This document shows, piece after piece, positions 54,205 to 63,946 of a stretch of 64,000 nucleotides of DNA (the stretch's first letter is position 1; every line of letters begins with the position of its first letter). Origin of the DNA: Mangrovibacterium diazotrophicum. GTDB taxonomy: Bacteria; Bacteroidota; Bacteroidia; Bacteroidales; Prolixibacteraceae. Location: the NCBI RefSeq assembly GCF_003610535.1, contig NZ_RAPN01000001.1:3397320-3461319 (forward strand), read 5' to 3'. The notes beneath the pieces were generated by a model. The model saw only the letters and a program-made list of their open reading frames with translations, did not search any database and was not told the DNA's origin. The translations under genes and the position numbers were made by a program.

Positions 54205-54614
54205 TAACACGACGAGCGGTACCCCGGAGATACTCCCCGGTACCTTAAAGTGAATCATCGGAGTTCAACGCTAACCCGGGCAAGTTTGCAGTAGACACAA
54301 CTCGGTTAAATGGAATCAGATCTGAGGTCGGAACTGACTTGAGTTCGTAAAAAGCAAACTAAGCTGTGGTTTAAGCTACCTGGAGTCATTTAAAAGCTGC
54401 TCGCTTTTGGTAAACGAATACGCGGTAACACTTTTTTCGTCACTCCGATCAATTGCTTTCCGACTCATTGACTTTACAGAAACAGAAAGCCCTTTAACGC
54501 ATTTTCTTAACAGCTTTCTGCTGATGGTATGAATCGGTATTTTCTTGGTTGTAAATGCGAGCAAAATTTGGAGAAGCGGGACGGCATTGGTAATTGCTGT
54601 CCCGCTTTTATTTT
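54205..54614 (+). ncRNA. Candidate structured non-coding RNA with its own terminator
   Basis: In the 1.1-kb gap 53950-55078 I see no convincing CDS. From about 54205 there are clear foldable elements. One hairpin pairs GGTACC (54218-54223) with GGTACC (54239-54244) and GGAG with CTCC across a symmetric CC/CC loop. A multibranch part has AGTTTGC (54283-54289) pairing GCAAACT (54354-54360) around AACTC / GAGTT. A perfect terminator (54574-54614) ends it. No tmRNA, RNase P, SRP or known riboswitch signature was recognised. The 5' end is a guess. Confidence 0.35.
54574..54614 (+). terminator. Intrinsic terminator in the CDS-free region before cyoA
   Basis: A 13-bp stem with one G-T pair (AAGCGGGACGGCA 54574-54586 / TGCTGTCCCGCTT 54595-54607) and an 8-nt loop, followed by TTTATTTT. 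It acts on the plus strand, showing that something upstream on that strand is transcribed. Confidence 0.8.
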
Positions 54615-54742
54615 GAGCCGCAAAAGAACCTGGTATCTCGATCGGTTTTGACTATTGACGACTAAGGTTACCTAATTGGGAAGAAATCGATAATTTTTCC
54701 AGATTTTAAGACATTTAGGTATTATTTAAAGTGATTCTATAT

Positions 54743-54750
54743 TAGGTTTG
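54743..54750 (+). promoter_or_regulatory. Possible -7 promoter element upstream of the quinol oxidase operon
   Basis: TAGGTTTG fits TAnnTTTG exactly, after the upstream terminator and about 330 bp before cyoA. No TTTG lies at the usual -33 spacing (nearest TTTA is too far). The rest of 54615-55078 shows nothing else I can assign. Confidence 0.25.
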
Positions 54751-55078
54751 TAGCTGTTTTTGCGAGTTGAGGAACATCAAAAGATTCTTAATTCTGGTTA
54801 ATAGGCTCTAACTTTTCAAGTTAAACTTTGTTGATTGTACCTGTTGTTGCGGTGGTCAGTCAATTTGGAATGTAACGGAAACTGGGCTTAATCACAGGAA
54901 CATACTAAACTAAACAAACTAATTAAACGAAGCAGTTGCTTGAATTAGTAAACTGGTTGGTAGCGGCACTTTTGTGTTTCTTCCATTGGAGTTGTTTTTT
55001 TGTCGACTAAAATAAAATGATCGGCTCGCTGTTCACGCAGCGGTCAGTTCGATCTGCTAAGAAAAATTGTATTAATGT

Positions 55079-56032
55079 ATGAATTCATCAACTAGAAAGA
55101 AAGGGATTAGAATTTTGAAAGGAATGCTATTCCTGCTCACAGCGGCTATTCTCGGAGGGTGCAAAAAAATGGTTGTACTTGAGCCGAGCGGACCGGTGGG
55201 AGAGCATCAGGCATTTCTGATTAAAGTAGCATTTTTATTAATGCTGATTGTAGTTCTTCCGGTATTCGTCATGGTTATTTGGTTTTCCATTCGTTACCGG
55301 TCTTCAAACAAAAAGGCTACCTACAAACCCAAGTGGACGCACTCCAATGCAATTGAAGCAGTGGTATGGGGGGTACCGGTAGCCATTATTATTGCGTTGG
55401 GTTACCTGACCTGGGACAGCACACACAAGCTGAATCCTTACAAACCGTTGGAGTCGGAAAACAAGCCATTGGAAATCGACGTGATCTCCACTGACAGCGA
55501 CTGGCTGTTTGTTTACCCGGAATATGGTGTTGCTTCGGCAAACCAATTGGTGTTCCCGGTGAACACGCCGTTGAACTTCCGCCTGACTTCGGGTTCGGTC
55601 ATGACCTCGTTCTTCATTCCAGCTCTGGGAAGCCAGATGTATGTGATGGCTGGTATGCAAACAAAACTGCACTTAATGGCTGATGAAGTTGGTGTATTCC
55701 GTGGTCAGAACATGGAGTACAGCGGTAACGGTTATGCCGGCATGCACTTCAAAGCCATTTCAACCACCAGCGAAGGTTTCGAAAACTGGCTGAAAGGCGT
55801 GAAAGAATCTCCGGATACCTTGACGGTCGATCGCTTCAAAGAGATCAACCTGATGGTCAACATCAATCACCCGGTGACCAGCTTTTCATCAGTTGATCCG
55901 AACCTCTTCAACACCATCATGATGGAGTACATGCAATGGATGCATATGCCGGAGCATGGCGAAATGGAGATGAAATACGGAACAGAGCCGGAAGGTCACA
56001 TGCACATGCACGGACATGGAACAATGCATTAA
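55079..56032 (+). CDS. cyoA: Cytochrome bo3-type quinol oxidase subunit II
   Basis: A 317-residue lipoprotein (signal ends AAILGGC near residue 28) with two membrane spans (about 45-68 and 92-112) and a periplasmic cupredoxin domain. The Cu-A ligands of cytochrome c oxidases are absent: the region reads NMEYSGNGYAGMHF, as in quinol oxidases. A His/Met-rich tail (GHMHMHGHGTMH) may bind metal. First gene of cyoABCD; the complex oxidises quinol, reduces oxygen and pumps protons. A long untranslated leader precedes it. Confidence 0.9.
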   Translation: MNSSTRKKGIRILKGMLFLLTAAILGGCKKMVVLEPSGPVGEHQAFLIKVAFLLMLIVVLPVFVMVIWFSIRYRSSNKKATYKPKWTHSNAIEAVVWGVPVAIIIALGYLTWDSTHKLNPYKPLESENKPLEIDVISTDSDWLFVYPEYGVASANQLVFPVNTPLNFRLTSGSVMTSFFIPALGSQMYVMAGMQTKLHLMADEVGVFRGQNMEYSGNGYAGMHFKAISTTSEGFENWLKGVKESPDTLTVDRFKEINLMVNINHPVTSFSSVDPNLFNTIMMEYMQWMHMPEHGEMEMKYGTEPEGHMHMHGHGTMH

Positions 56033-56061
56033 TAACGCTGTAAAATTGGAGGAATAAATAT

Positions 56062-58101
56062 ATGTTAGGAAAGTTAAGTTGGTCAGATCTTCCGTTGCAC
56101 GATCCGATTATTATGGGCGCCCTGGGTAGCTCAACGATCGGTGCAATTGCGCTTCTTGGCCTTGTAACCTATAAAAAATGGTGGGGATACCTTTGGAGTG
56201 AATGGTTCACCACAGTCGATCATAAGAAAATTGGTATCATGTACATCATCCTGGCCGGGGTGATGATGTTGCGCGGTTTTGCCGATGCAGTCATGATGCG
56301 TGCTCAACAGGCTATTGCAGCCGGTGGAAACGAAGGTTACCTGACGTCACATCACTTTGATCAGGTATTCGGTGCTCACGGAACTATCATGATTATTTTC
56401 GTGGCCATGCCGTTCATTATTGGTTTGATGAATATTATCATCCCGTTGCAGATTGGTGCGCGTGATGTGGCCTTCCCGGTGATGAACTCGGTGAGTTTCT
56501 ACCTCACTGTTGCCGGTGCCGGGCTGATGATGATTTCGTTGGGCGTGGGCGAGTTTGCCAACACGGGATGGACCGGTTTGGCGCCTTTGTTTGAAAAGGA
56601 ATTTAACCCGGGTGTCGGGGTTGATTACTGGGCCTGGGCCTTCCAGCTTTCCGGTATGGGAACCTTGCTCGGGGGTATCAACTTTGTGGTGACCATCCTG
56701 AAAATGCGTGCACCGGGCATGACCCTGATGAAGATGCCGCTTTTCACATGGACATCACTGACCTCAAGTGTTCTGATTATTTTCTCGTTCCCGGTAATTA
56801 CCGGTGCGTTGACTTTGTTGACGCTTGACCGTTACCTGGGAATGCACTTCTTCACCAACGAATTGGGTGGTAACATGATGATGTGGAACAACCTGTTCTG
56901 GATGTGGGGTCACCCGGAAGTGTACATCGTAATTTTGCCGGCTTTCGGTATTTTCTCCGAAATTGTGGCCACCTTTTCAAGTAAACGTCTGTTTGCCTAC
57001 AAGTCATTGGTTTGGGCAACTGCTGTAATCATGATTCTCTCTTTCACGGTTTGGTTGCACCACTTCTTTACAATGGGTAACACCGTGAACGTAAATATTT
57101 TCTTTGGTATTACCACGATGTTGATCGCCATCCCAACCGGGGTGAAGGTTTACGACTGGCTCTTTACCATGTACCGCGGACGGATTCGTTTTACAAGCCC
57201 GATGTACTGGACGCTCGGCTTCCTGACTGCTTTCGTTATCGGAGGTATGACCGGGGTGTTGATGGCGATTCCGGGAGCTGACTATGTGGTGCACAACTCG
57301 GTGTTCCTGGTTGCTCACTACCACAACATGTTGATCCCGGGTGCGCTGTTCGGCTATTTTGCCGGTTTCAGCTACTGGTTCCCGAAAATGTTTGGTTTCA
57401 AACTGGATGAGAAATGGGGTAAACGTGCTTTCTGGGGCTGGATGATCGGCTTCCTGGTTGCCTTTATGCCGCTTTACGCTGTTGGTTTCATGGGGATGCC
57501 GCGTCGTGCAGCACACTACGATAACCTGGAATGGCAGCCCTACATGATTACAGCTGCAATCGGTACAGCAATCGTCGGATTGGGTATTGCTTGCCAGGTA
57601 ATTCAGATTGTGGTGAGTATCCGCAAACGCGAATCGCTGGTCGATGCGACCGGTGATGCCTGGGACGGACGTACATTGGAATGGGCCACTGCTTCACCGC
57701 CGGCTGAGTACAATTTCGCTGTTGTTCCGGTTGTTGGCGACCTGGATCCATTCTGGGAAATGAAAGAAAACGGAACCGCTTACAAACACTACCCGGTTTA
57801 TGCGGATATCCACATGCCGAAAAATCAACCTTACGGTGTGATCATTGGTGGTCTGGCACTGGCATTTGGCTTTGCCATGATCTGGTACATCTGGTGGTTG
57901 GCTATTGCCAGTTTGATCGGTATTATTGCTACCATCATTATTTCCGGATCCAATGACAACGACGGTTACCTGATTCCGGCGTCGGAAGTGAAACGTGTTG
58001 AGGACTTGCGTTTCGATAAGATGATGCAAGCTGCCAAAGAAGAAGAGAAAGAAAAATCAAGCAAAGAAGAAGTTTATGAGTACAGTGACAAAAACAACTA
58101 A
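56062..58101 (+). CDS. cyoB: Cytochrome bo3-type quinol oxidase subunit I
   Basis: A 679-residue membrane protein with about 14-15 spans. It has the heme-copper hallmarks: the heme ligand His in [11 protein letters not shown], the Cu-B His and cross-linked Tyr in [15 protein letters not shown], the paired Cu-B histidines in [10 protein letters not shown], and the heme histidines in VAHYHNML. The extended C-terminus (about 590-679) is typical of quinol oxidases. It carries the oxygen-reducing centre. It overlaps the start of cyoC by 26 bp. Confidence 0.94.
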   Translation: MLGKLSWSDLPLHDPIIMGALGSSTIGAIALLGLVTYKKWWGYLWSEWFTTVDHKKIGIMYIILAGVMMLRGFADAVMMRAQQAIAAGGNEGYLTSHHFDQVFGAHGTIMIIFVAMPFIIGLMNIIIPLQIGARDVAFPVMNSVSFYLTVAGAGLMMISLGVGEFANTGWTGLAPLFEKEFNPGVGVDYWAWAFQLSGMGTLLGGINFVVTILKMRAPGMTLMKMPLFTWTSLTSSVLIIFSFPVITGALTLLTLDRYLGMHFFTNELGGNMMMWNNLFWMWGHPEVYIVILPAFGIFSEIVATFSSKRLFAYKSLVWATAVIMILSFTVWLHHFFTMGNTVNVNIFFGITTMLIAIPTGVKVYDWLFTMYRGRIRFTSPMYWTLGFLTAFVIGGMTGVLMAIPGADYVVHNSVFLVAHYHNMLIPGALFGYFAGFSYWFPKMFGFKLDEKWGKRAFWGWMIGFLVAFMPLYAVGFMGMPRRAAHYDNLEWQPYMITAAIGTAIVGLGIACQVIQIVVSIRKRESLVDATGDAWDGRTLEWATASPPAEYNFAVVPVVGDLDPFWEMKENGTAYKHYPVYADIHMPKNQPYGVIIGGLALAFGFAMIWYIWWLAIASLIGIIATIIISGSNDNDGYLIPASEVKRVEDLRFDKMMQAAKEEEKEKSSKEEVYEYSDKNN

Positions 58102-58690
58102 TATCGCACACGATCACGATCATGGTCACCACGACCAGACTGAAATAAAGACCTTCGGTTTTTGGGTCTACCTGATGACCGACTTGATTCTGTTTTCGAC
58201 CTTTTTCGCCACGTTTGCCGTAATCGGTAAAAACTACGCAGGTGGTCCCGGAGCAAAAGAGCTCTTCGAGCTGCCGTTCCTGTTTATCGAAACCATGCTG
58301 CTGCTGGTAAGTAGCGTGACTTTCGGTTTCGCGATGATCGCTATGAAACAAGGGAAAAAGCAACAAATGCTGAGCTTGCTGGTTGTAACCGGTTTGCTGG
58401 GCGCTGGCTTCCTTGGTATGGAGCTTTACGAATTTGCACACATGATTGGCGAGGGCGCAGGTCCCGACCGTAGTGGCTTCCTGTCGGCTTTCTTTACCCT
58501 GGTCGGTTTCCACGGTTTGCACGTTACTTTCGGTATCGTGTGGTTGACAGTGATGTTCATTCAAATCGTAAAAATGGGATTCACCACCGGTGTGAAATCA
58601 CGCCTGGAACGCCTGAGCTTGTTCTGGCACTTCCTCGACATCGTGTGGGTGGGTGTATTCACCTTCGTTTACCTGTTCGGATTACTTTAA
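58076..58690 (+). CDS. cyoC: Cytochrome bo3-type quinol oxidase subunit III
   Basis: A 204-residue membrane protein with five spans. Opens with a His-rich [19 protein letters not shown], then LYLFSDL-like [13 protein letters not shown], and ends with [13 protein letters not shown] and [22 protein letters not shown], the conserved subunit III end. It overlaps cyoB by 26 bp in another frame, which indicates coupled translation. It stabilises the core and supports proton uptake in the known family. Confidence 0.92.
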   Translation: MSTVTKTTNIAHDHDHGHHDQTEIKTFGFWVYLMTDLILFSTFFATFAVIGKNYAGGPGAKELFELPFLFIETMLLLVSSVTFGFAMIAMKQGKKQQMLSLLVVTGLLGAGFLGMELYEFAHMIGEGAGPDRSGFLSAFFTLVGFHGLHVTFGIVWLTVMFIQIVKMGFTTGVKSRLERLSLFWHFLDIVWVGVFTFVYLFGLL

Positions 58691-58726
58691 TCCGGTTTTG
58701 TTAGTCATTTAAAACTGAAAAGAGAT

Positions 58727-59056
58727 ATGTCAAATCATACACATACAGAAGTTGCCGAGGCTTCTCATTCAGGCGCCAAGTCGTACATTGTTGGTTTTGT
58801 GCTGGCAGTGGTGTTCACCCTTATTTCATTTGCCTTTGCAATGATGGAAGAGGTGCCTAAGAAAGTTGCTTTTATCGGTCTTTCAATTGCAGCCTTGATG
58901 CAGATGTTCGTGCACATGCGTTATTTCCTGCACCTGGACACCTCGAAAGCACAGCGATGGAATGTCGTTTTCATTGCCTTTACCGCCGTATTGGTATTCA
59001 TCTTCGTTGGTGGTACTATTTGGGTGATGGTAACGCTGAACTCGCGCATGATGTAA
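58727..59056 (+). CDS. cyoD: Cytochrome bo3-type quinol oxidase subunit IV
   Basis: A 109-residue protein with three membrane spans (YIVGFVLAVVFTLISFAF, FIGLSIAALMQMFVHMRYFLHL, VVFIAFTAVLVFIFVGGTIWVMV). The QMFVHMRYFLHL motif is characteristic of CyoD. Last gene of the operon, 36 bp after cyoC. No heme O synthase (cyoE) gene follows; a terminator does. Confidence 0.9.
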   Translation: MSNHTHTEVAEASHSGAKSYIVGFVLAVVFTLISFAFAMMEEVPKKVAFIGLSIAALMQMFVHMRYFLHLDTSKAQRWNVVFIAFTAVLVFIFVGGTIWVMVTLNSRMM

Positions 59057-59087
59057 CTAAAAGTCAGAATTTAGTATAAATTGCTCA

Positions 59088-59147
59088 AAAGCAATGTCGG
59101 TAGTTTCCGGGAATAGCTATTCCGCTCTGCCAACATTGCTTTTTTTA
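59088..59147 (+). terminator. Intrinsic terminator of the cyo operon
   Basis: Arms AAAGCAATGT (59088-59097) and ACATTGCTTT (59134-59143) enclose a further stem (GGAATAGCTATTCC-like) and are followed by a T run. Confidence 0.78.
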
Positions 59148-59178
59148 TTTTGTGAAGAATGTTTTAGTTGGAAAGTTT

Positions 59179-59350
59179 GAACCACATAGACACAATAGGT
59201 CACAAGAGAGTATGTTTGTGCGTATCCATCTCCTGGTGTTTATTTGAGTCCCTTGTGAAACTCTGTGTCTAACTCTGTGCGCTCTGTGGTTAGAAAGGAA
59301 GACTGGCGACATCAAAATAGAACTATGTGTTCTATGTGCCTATGTGGTTC
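59179..59350. repeat. Intergenic element with 16-bp terminal inverted repeats
   Basis: Ends GAACCACATAGACACA (59179-59194) and TGTGCCTATGTGGTTC (59335-59350) are inverted with one mismatch. Between them, further partial copies of CTCTGTG / CTATGTG occur. It fills the gap between the cyo terminator and the exporter gene. The size (172 bp) and layout are MITE-like. No coding capacity. Confidence 0.6.
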
Positions 59351-59373
59351 ACCACAACGAGGACTGCGCTTGA

Positions 59374-60588
59374 CTAATGTCTGGCGAATCGCGAACCGGT
59401 AAACAGCAAATAGGCCAGCACTGTACAAATCCCCATGATAGTTCCCATTGGAATCAAATCGCCGGAGTGAAATACGGCTAACAGCGAACCAACTGCGCCA
59501 CTGAACGCAAAGCGAATAACGCCGATCACCGCGTTGGCCGAACCCGAAATCTCGTGAAACTGATTAATAACCAATGCAACGGTGTTGGAGAAAATCAGCC
59601 CAAGGCTTCCAATAAACGACACCATCAGCAAAAACACTAGCCACAAACTTGGCTCAGCCGCGCGAACGGCAAAGAAAAGCACGAGGCCGGAAACCAGCTG
59701 AAGAAGCAACCCGACATGCAGAATCTTTGCCGGCTCAATGGTCTTCACCAGGCGGAAGTTCAGGAAAGTCAGTGCCACATTCATAATAATGTTAGCCCCA
59801 AAGTAAACCGGGAAGAGGCTCACATCAACCTTAAAATATTCAATGTATAAAAAGGAGGATCCGGTCAGGAACACGAACATGCCGGACACTGCAAAACTGT
59901 TGGCCAAAACCAGGAAAACAGCTTTTGGCGAACTGAAAATTCTGCTGTACGATCCGATCAGTTGTGTTGCCGTAAGACGGTGTGTAATATGCTGTGGGTG
60001 CCGCGACTCAGGCATGAAAAAGATGAACAGCAAAAACGTGAGCATGGCCACTGCCGACATGAAAATGAAAATCGACTTCCAACCCAGGCTGAGCAACAGG
60101 AACGAGCCGATAACCGGAGCGACCAAAGGCGCCAGCATCATAATCATGCTGATCAGTGACGAAATACGAGCCACATCCTTGCCTTCAAACCAGTCGCGAA
60201 CAAAAGCCATGTTGACCACTGAAGCACCGCCACCGCCAATCGCCTGAATAAAACGTAGGGCCCATAAAATGCGTACATCGGTAATGAAGATCGCGAGCAA
60301 GCTACTGACGGAGAACAGCAGAACACCGGTTAGGGCTACTGTTTTTCGGCCGAACGAATCGGATAACGGGCCACCAAAGAATTGGCCGACAGCCACGCCG
60401 ATAAAATAAACGGTCAGTGAGATTTCGACCATGTTGATGGGCTCACCAAAAAACTTGGCCATCGTGGGTAGTGCCGGGATGTAAGTGTCGGTTGCAAATG
60501 GTGAAAGCGAAGTCAGCAGGGCAAGTAGAAAGGTGATCTGGGCAATAAAAAAGCGGTTGTCCCGCGAGATTAGAAATTTCTTCGTCAT
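59374..60588 (-). CDS. Bcr/CflA-type MFS drug exporter
   Basis: A 404-residue inner-membrane protein; start taken at MTKKFL (ATG complementary to 60586-60588). Twelve spans are visible. The family features are LSPFATDTYIPALPTMAKFF near the N-terminus, motif A GGPLSDSFGRKTV, and motif C-like LAPLVAPVIGSFLL, typical of drug:H+ antiporters. The Bcr/CflA group exports bicyclomycin, sulfonamides and other compounds; the natural substrate here is unknown. Transcribed away from the beta-mannosidase gene. Confidence 0.85.
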   Translation of the reverse strand: MTKKFLISRDNRFFIAQITFLLALLTSLSPFATDTYIPALPTMAKFFGEPINMVEISLTVYFIGVAVGQFFGGPLSDSFGRKTVALTGVLLFSVSSLLAIFITDVRILWALRFIQAIGGGGASVVNMAFVRDWFEGKDVARISSLISMIMMLAPLVAPVIGSFLLLSLGWKSIFIFMSAVAMLTFLLFIFFMPESRHPQHITHRLTATQLIGSYSRIFSSPKAVFLVLANSFAVSGMFVFLTGSSFLYIEYFKVDVSLFPVYFGANIIMNVALTFLNFRLVKTIEPAKILHVGLLLQLVSGLVLFFAVRAAEPSLWLVFLLMVSFIGSLGLIFSNTVALVINQFHEISGSANAVIGVIRFAFSGAVGSLLAVFHSGDLIPMGTIMGICTVLAYLLFTGSRFARH

Positions 60589-60785
60589 AAAAAATACTAG
60601 TTTGAAAAACAAAGATAAGCCTGATGTAAGTTAGACACTTAAGACCTGATAAAGTTTAACGAAAAGGTGATACGGTCGCTTTTTGTCAATAATACAATTA
60701 AATGCTTCGGGATTAGCGTAGTTTTTCAGAAATTAGCAGGATCTAATTTCAATAGTGAACCTTAAGACAACCTAAATTTTATTCC

Positions 60786-63362
60786 ATGAGCAAACGCCTG
60801 TATTTATTTCTTTACTGTGCGGTCGGGCTTCTGTTCGGCTGTAGCTCTCCAAAAACAAATTTAATGATGAGTCGTGAGTTGAACACCGATTGGCAATTTG
60901 CCGAAAGCGGCAGCAACGAATGGCTGCCGGCAACTGTTCCCGGTTGTGTCCACACCGATCTGTTAACCAATGGCAAGATCGAAGATCCGTTCTATCGTTT
61001 GAATGAACGTAAATTGCAGTGGATCGACAAAAAAGACTGGCTGTACAAAATCTCCTTCGATGCCGATGCGGCCCTGTTGAAGCACGATCGTGTGGCCCTC
61101 GATTTTAAAGGGCTGGACACTTATGCCGACATCCGCATCAACGGCGAGTTGGTCGATTCAACCGATAATATGTTCCGCGAATACCAGCTGGATGTGAAAC
61201 CGTTCCTGAAAGAAGGTGCGAATGAGTTGGAGATCACCTTCCGATCGCCCATCAACGAAGGGGTTAAAAAATACGATGCTTATCCCTACTGGGTGCCGGT
61301 GTCGGGCAACGACCTGGCTGAAATCGGCGAGGTTGAAGGTGGCAAGATGGTGAGTGTTTACACCCGCAAAGCTGGTTATCATTTTGGCTGGGACTGGGGC
61401 CCTCGCTTGGTGACCAGCGGAATTTGGCGCCCTGTCTACCTGAAGGCCTGGGATGAAGCTAAAATTAACGATCTGCAAATCGAACAACACGAGGTGACGA
61501 AGGACAAAGCGACATTCTCTGCTGTTGTTGAAGTTGATGCAACCGAGGCAAAACCTGCTACCATCACGATCTCAAATGAAGGACAGGAATTGGCAAAAGC
61601 CGATTTCCAGCTGGAACCGGGTATCTCTCTTTATAAACTGGAATTCGAAATTTCGAATCCCAAACTGTGGTGGACCAATGGTTTAGGCGAGCAGCCTTTA
61701 TACACGATCAATGCGCAACTGAATGTTGGCGACCAGTTTGCCGAGGCCAGTCATCGCATCGGCATTCGCACGCTGGAACTGGTCCGCGATAAAGATGAAA
61801 AAGGAACCTCTTTCTATTTCAAGCTGAATGGTGTGCCGGTGTTTATGAAAGGTGCCAACTACATTCCCAACGATGTTTTCCTGCCTCGCGTGACGCACGA
61901 GATGTACGAAACTGTGGTAAACACGGCCAAGGAATCCAATATGAACATGCTTCGTGTGTGGGGTGGCGGTATTTACGAGAACGACGAGTTTTATGACTTG
62001 TGTGATGAAGCCGGTATTTTGATCTGGCAGGATTTCATGTTTGCCTGCGCTATGTTCCCCGGCAACCAGGAGTTCCTGGATAATGTAAAAGCGGAAGCCG
62101 AAGACAATGTGAAGCGCCTGCGCAATCACCCGAGTTTGGGTATGTGGTGCGGTAACAACGAGATTCTGGCGGCCTGGTTTGGCTGGGGCTGGAAGAAAGA
62201 AGAAGAAGCCAAGAGCCAGGCAAATGCCGACAGCATCTTCGCGACTTATAAAAAGATCTTCCACGAGATTCTGCCTGACGCGGTAGCAAAATACGATTCA
62301 CACCGTTTCTACTGGTCATCCAGCCCATCATCGGGAACCGGCATTCCCGCCGACCTGGTCAATGGCGACGAACATTACTGGGGTGTTTGGTGGGGCAAAG
62401 AGCCTTTTTCGAACTATGCAACGCACATTGCCCGTTTCATGAGCGAGTACGGGTTCCAGTCGTTCCCCGAGCTGAAAACGGTGAAACAATACGCCACGCC
62501 TGAGGATTACGATATTTTGTCGGATGTGATGAAGTCGCACCAACGCTCTTCCATCGGTAATGAGACGATTGAATATTACATGCTGCAGGACTACAAAAAG
62601 CCGAAAGACTTTGAGTCGTTCCTGTATGTGAACCACGTGTTGCAAGCCGAAGGTATCAAGTTTGCGCTGGAAGGCCACCGTCGCGCCATGCCGTATTGCA
62701 TGGGTAGTTTGTACTGGCAAATTAACGACTGCTGGCCGGTGGCTTCATGGAGTTCAACCGACTATTACCAGCGCTGGAAAGCCCTGCAATACTACGTGAA
62801 AAAAGGTTTTGCCCCGGTTTTGGTATCTCCCTACCGCACCGGCGACCAATTTAAAGTGGGCGTGGTGAATGACAAGCTGGAAGACATCCAGGCACAGTTG
62901 AAAATGAAGGTGATGGATTTTGATGGCAAAGTGATTTGGGAAGAAAACGAGCCTGTTACGGTACCGGCTAATTCGTCGGCTGACTATTTCGAAGTGAATG
63001 AAAAAGACTTCCTGAAGGACAAGGACAGCAAAAACGAAGTGTTTGTGGTTGAGCTGTACAATGGCGATCAGCAGTTGTCATCCAACGAGTTTTTCTTCAG
63101 CCCGGTCAAAGATCTGAACCTGCCAAAACCAACGGTTGAATCATCAATTGCAGCGGTTGACGGTGGTTTTGATATCACCCTGAAATCGGATAAACTGGCG
63201 AAGAACCTGTTCCTGACCATTGGTGACGAGGACGGTTTCTTCTCGGATAACTATTTCGATTTGTTCCCCGGGCAGGAAGTAACGGTTCACCTGAAGACAG
63301 CGATGTTGAAAGAAACGCTGGACAAAGTGCTCGCCCTGCAAACACTCGATAGCACGTATTAA
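60786..63362 (+). CDS. GH2 beta-mannosidase, lipoprotein
   Basis: An 858-residue lipoprotein (signal ends GLLFGC near residue 19). N-terminal jelly-roll with ATVPGCVHTDLL, LDTYADIRING and HFGWDWGPRL, all beta-mannosidase landmarks. The barrel carries LRVWGGGIYE, the acid/base Glu459 in WCGNNEIL, and nucleophile Glu554 in FMSEYGFQS. C-terminal beta domains follow. It removes terminal beta-mannose from manno-oligosaccharides or N-glycan cores. It stands alone with its own terminator and is not obviously part of the xylan locus. Confidence 0.92.
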   Translation: MSKRLYLFLYCAVGLLFGCSSPKTNLMMSRELNTDWQFAESGSNEWLPATVPGCVHTDLLTNGKIEDPFYRLNERKLQWIDKKDWLYKISFDADAALLKHDRVALDFKGLDTYADIRINGELVDSTDNMFREYQLDVKPFLKEGANELEITFRSPINEGVKKYDAYPYWVPVSGNDLAEIGEVEGGKMVSVYTRKAGYHFGWDWGPRLVTSGIWRPVYLKAWDEAKINDLQIEQHEVTKDKATFSAVVEVDATEAKPATITISNEGQELAKADFQLEPGISLYKLEFEISNPKLWWTNGLGEQPLYTINAQLNVGDQFAEASHRIGIRTLELVRDKDEKGTSFYFKLNGVPVFMKGANYIPNDVFLPRVTHEMYETVVNTAKESNMNMLRVWGGGIYENDEFYDLCDEAGILIWQDFMFACAMFPGNQEFLDNVKAEAEDNVKRLRNHPSLGMWCGNNEILAAWFGWGWKKEEEAKSQANADSIFATYKKIFHEILPDAVAKYDSHRFYWSSSPSSGTGIPADLVNGDEHYWGVWWGKEPFSNYATHIARFMSEYGFQSFPELKTVKQYATPEDYDILSDVMKSHQRSSIGNETIEYYMLQDYKKPKDFESFLYVNHVLQAEGIKFALEGHRRAMPYCMGSLYWQINDCWPVASWSSTDYYQRWKALQYYVKKGFAPVLVSPYRTGDQFKVGVVNDKLEDIQAQLKMKVMDFDGKVIWEENEPVTVPANSSADYFEVNEKDFLKDKDSKNEVFVVELYNGDQQLSSNEFFFSPVKDLNLPKPTVESSIAAVDGGFDITLKSDKLAKNLFLTIGDEDGFFSDNYFDLFPGQEVTVHLKTAMLKETLDKVLALQTLDSTY

Positions 63363-63382
63363 TTCAAGTATCAGATAAAATG

Positions 63383-63418
63383 AAAAGATCCGATCTCAGT
63401 TAGAGGTCGGATCTTTTT
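63383..63418 (+). terminator. Intrinsic terminator of the beta-mannosidase gene
   Basis: A 15-bp stem with one mismatch (AAAAGATCCGATCTC / GAGGTCGGATCTTTT), a five-base loop and a T run. Confidence 0.88.
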
Positions 63419-63467
63419 ATTAAGACACATTGTCTTATGTTTTTTTTGAGAGTGAGGGTGCTTGTCA

Positions 63468-63872
63468 CTAGAGAGATTTTGTTGTATTGTTCAATAGAGT
63501 GAACAGTGCTATGGTTGATGAAAGGTTGATTGCATTCATTTCTGTGTCGTTGAAGTACTTCGATTCTCCATATGATTCGGTGTCTGTAATTCTCATTAGT
63601 ATACTCTCTTCTTGTTCCAATTTTTTTAATCGTTGCTTTGCAACGTCCTTAAGCTGCTTTACAAAAGACTTTGTGTCTTTAAATCTTAATTGCTTTGTTC
63701 TAGAGTCGATCTCATATCTCAAGATGTAGAAGCTTGTATTATCGACAAGATTTTTGGCAGAGATAATTTCTTTGAATACGATTCCTGTGTTTTTTATTTC
63801 CTTATAAAATTGGAACTTTACGATTCTAACGACTTTGTTGTATACATCTTTATTAAAATCATAGAATAGCAT
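63468..63872 (-). CDS. Hypothetical protein, AT-rich
   Basis: A 134-residue ORF, family not recognised. It is hydrophilic, with a mixed alpha/beta look in the first 70 residues (VVRIVKFQFYKEIKNTG) and a Lys/Gln/Glu-rich, helix-prone stretch at about 85-105 (FVKQLKDVAKQRLKKLEQEE). Codons end mostly in A/T, unlike the beta-mannosidase gene beside it, so recent acquisition is possible. A plus-strand 80-residue ORF overlaps it and is less protein-like. Confidence 0.5.
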   Translation of the reverse strand: MLFYDFNKDVYNKVVRIVKFQFYKEIKNTGIVFKEIISAKNLVDNTSFYILRYEIDSRTKQLRFKDTKSFVKQLKDVAKQRLKKLEQEESILMRITDTESYGESKYFNDTEMNAINLSSTIALFTLLNNTTKSL

Positions 63873-63946
63873 ATTTCATAAAGTTTTGCTAAGTTATTAA
63901 GAGTGTAATAGTCCAACGATGCTATGAAAATATTCAAAAAGCCACT

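Noticed and set aside
54376-54564. A 62-codon minus-strand ORF in the CDS-free region
   Set aside because: It lies inside the foldable plus-strand region, shows no family character, and has no downstream terminator on its own strand.
53950-54620. tmRNA, RNase P RNA or SRP RNA
   Set aside because: The diagnostic segments (tmRNA acceptor ends, GAGGAAAGTCC of RNase P) are not present.
50947-54620. A transposon or prophage carrying the AT-rich genes
   Set aside because: No transposase, integrase or phage gene is visible; the flanking repeats fit cassette ends rather than insertion-sequence ends.
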